Below are positions 62,979 through 64,000 of a stretch of DNA of 64,000 nucleotides, in pieces. Within the stretch, counting starts at the first letter, position 1; the number at the start of each line of letters is the position of its first letter. Under the pieces are notes generated by a model. That model was not told the origin of the DNA and did no database searches. It saw only the letters and a list, made by a program, of their open reading frames with translations. The position numbers and the translations under genes were made by a program. The stretch is from Alphaproteobacteria bacterium (GTDB taxonomy: Bacteria > Pseudomonadota > Alphaproteobacteria > UBA6615), in the NCBI GenBank assembly GCA_021774575.1, contig JAJFIX010000023.1, positions 130,166 to 194,165 on the forward strand. The letters run 5' to 3'.

Positions 62979-63893
62979 GTGGGCCTCAGTTGTAAGTTCA
63001 GAGTTTTTGTCATTCGAGTCGGCCTGCTGGCCGTTATGGCGGCGCTGGTGCCCTCCGGCGCATTCGCCCAGACCTGGGTCCCCCGGCCCCCCGGCGCACC
63101 GGACGCCCCCACACCGATGGAGGTCTATCGCCGGTCCGGTGTTGCAGTGGCGATAATTGCCGAGGATCCAGAACTGCGCGCTGAACTTGATGATGAAATC
63201 GGCCGCTTTATCGACTTCATAATACCGCGGACGCCAATGCGCGGGCGTGCCACCGCCGAAGGGGCCGAATACGCTATTGCTGTTAGTTTGACGCTGGACC
63301 TGATGCGGCAGACCGAGGACCGCTATGTCTTGCGCACCGCCGACGAAAAACTCGTTATATATTACGCCAGTATGCGGGACGCTCTGGTGGAACTCGCGGC
63401 GAAGGAGGCATTTTCCTGCATCGAATGGATAAAATACAGATATATATTTGGGTCAATCAGCGACCGCACCCCTGGCGAGCTGTCGGACTCCGTATTTTTC
63501 GCGTGGACCGGCGCGTTTGAAGCGCTGGTGCGGGCCTCCTATGGGCGATGGCCTGACACGATTGTCGATCCGGCGATTGCCGCGTTGCGGGAGCAAATCT
63601 TGTTCCAGGCGGCGCCGACGCTGGACTATGCTCTGACTTTCCGCCGCTACAATAATTTTCCTGAAACCGAGGACCGGCGGCGGACCGTCATGATGAGCGC
63701 CTGTACCCAACGCATCCGTTATATCGATGCGGTTCTGGCGCTGCCTACCCCCACCGCCGCATCGATCCTGCGAGCCGGGCATGTCGTGGCGACGGACCCC
63801 GTTGACCTCAGTGACCCGGCATGGCTGAAGCCCGGCGCCGCCTGGTGGGGCAGTGACCTACCGTCGCCGCCCCCAAGACGAACACCGGATTGA
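62979..63893 (+). CDS. Array protein 4, secreted, unknown family
   Basis: 304 residues, GTG start. PRTPMRGRATAEGAEY and LPTPTAASIL link it to copy 3, whereas VSLTLDLMRQTEDRY has features of copy 2. Its post-cysteine stretch is unique (FSCIEWIKYRYIFGSISDR). Two cysteines and the C-terminus WWGSDLPSPPPRR are conserved. Confidence 0.72.
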   Translation: MGLSCKFRVFVIRVGLLAVMAALVPSGAFAQTWVPRPPGAPDAPTPMEVYRRSGVAVAIIAEDPELRAELDDEIGRFIDFIIPRTPMRGRATAEGAEYAIAVSLTLDLMRQTEDRYVLRTADEKLVIYYASMRDALVELAAKEAFSCIEWIKYRYIFGSISDRTPGELSDSVFFAWTGAFEALVRASYGRWPDTIVDPAIAALREQILFQAAPTLDYALTFRRYNNFPETEDRRRTVMMSACTQRIRYIDAVLALPTPTAASILRAGHVVATDPVDLSDPAWLKPGAAWWGSDLPSPPPRRTPD

Positions 63894-63898
63894 CCGAC

Positions 63899-63927
63899 TT
63901 GGCGCGATCTCGGTTTGGTTGTATAAT
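63899..63927 (+). promoter_or_regulatory. Promoter of array unit 5
   Basis: TTGGCG (63899-63904), 17-bp spacer, perfect TATAAT (63922-63927). Confidence 0.75.
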
Positions 63928-63957
63928 ACCCGCAAATAAACATGGTGGAGTGGTGCG

Positions 63958-64000
63958 GTGAGTCTCAGTTGTAAGTTCAGAGTTTTTGTCATTCGAGCCG
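63958..64000 (+). CDS. Array protein 5, partial at right edge
   Basis: GTG start and the first 14 codons (SLSCKFRVFVIRA), identical in type to copy 2. It shows that the array continues beyond the window; nothing can be said about its length. Confidence 0.7.
   Translation, partial: MSLSCKFRVFVIRA

Larger units (their letters stand above)
59870..64000 (+). repeat. Tandem array of approximately 980-bp gene units
   Basis: A partial unit (3' end only, 59870-60037 with promoter) is followed by four complete units with starts at 60038, 61020, 61999 and 62979 (spacings 982, 979, 980), and a fifth beginning at 63958 that leaves the window. Each unit has a promoter, a short leader, one secreted-protein gene and a near-identical intergenic stretch. 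There is no transposase, integrase or terminal inverted repeat, so it looks like amplification by unequal recombination, not a mobile element. Confidence 0.92.

Noticed and set aside
59870-64000. Array considered as a CRISPR or an insertion sequence
   Set aside because: Units are about 980 bp with a full gene each; no short repeats with spacers, no transposase and no terminal inverted repeats.

Overview
The window reads as one stretch of an alphaproteobacterial chromosome, probably a Rhodospirillales-like facultative anaerobe. This rests on a Thauera/Magnetospirillum-type anaerobic benzoyl-CoA operon, a narK1-narK2-narGHJI respiratory nitrate reductase operon behind an FNR-type box, a Zur-type zinc-uptake operon, fused DctQM TRAP transport, and frequent GTG/TTG starts with good Shine-Dalgarno (SD) sites. 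The taxon is inferred; there is no rRNA or other marker gene here.

Layout. 1-7.1 kb (minus strand): a complete dearomatising operon in the order had-oah-dch-bcrC-bcrB-bcrA-bcrD, with bcrD running off the left edge and two adjacent palindromes upstream of had. 7.2-10 kb: a hemerythrin-like protein, a FabG-like reductase and an outer-membrane channel-like protein. 10-19.5 kb: narK1, narK2, narG, narH, narJ, narI. 19.5-21.2 kb: a TPR protein, an AT-rich gap and a DUF4402-like secreted protein. 21.3-24.4 kb: a zinc-uptake operon in which permease and substrate-binding protein are one polypeptide, with a putative 36-residue membrane peptide in front and zur behind. 24.4-33.6 kb: glutathione-dependent formaldehyde dehydrogenase, a MetE-like barrel, an FMN reductase, a LysE-type exporter, a MatB-like ligase coupled to a CAT-fold acyltransferase, a cupin, a membrane protein, an Fe-alcohol dehydrogenase and an MFS carrier. 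33.6-35.6 kb: an accessory island with a GSU2403-like nucleotidyltransferase behind a perfect 16-bp inverted repeat, plus phage-like debris. 35.6-42.9 kb: a flavodoxin-like protein, a SnoaL/isochorismatase/two-deacetylase operon, a LemA-DUF3137 pair, a TadG-like protein and a cupredoxin-like protein with an acidic/His repeat tail. 42.9-49.9 kb: a hydroxy-acid module (ICL/PEP-mutase-like lyase and LeuCD-like dehydratase, divergent SDR, TRAP transporter). 50.0-50.7 kb: three tandem 34-residue secreted-peptide genes. 51-59.7 kb: CMD-like protein, then an operon of M24 peptidase-like protein, methyltransferase, unknown, class II aldolase and glutaryl-CoA dehydrogenase; two unknown secreted proteins, a DehI-like protein and queC. 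59.7-64 kb: a phytanoyl-CoA dioxygenase remnant cut by a tandem array of at least five approximately 980-bp units, each with its own sigma70-like promoter and a secreted protein of about 304 residues of unknown family; the array continues past the right edge.

How it fits together: anaerobic benzoyl-CoA degradation and nitrate respiration are natural partners, and the glutaryl-CoA dehydrogenase would act in lower-pathway beta-oxidation. The least explained items are the diversified array at 60-64 kb and the three micro-peptide genes at 50 kb. All functions are read from sequence patterns; no database search was run.
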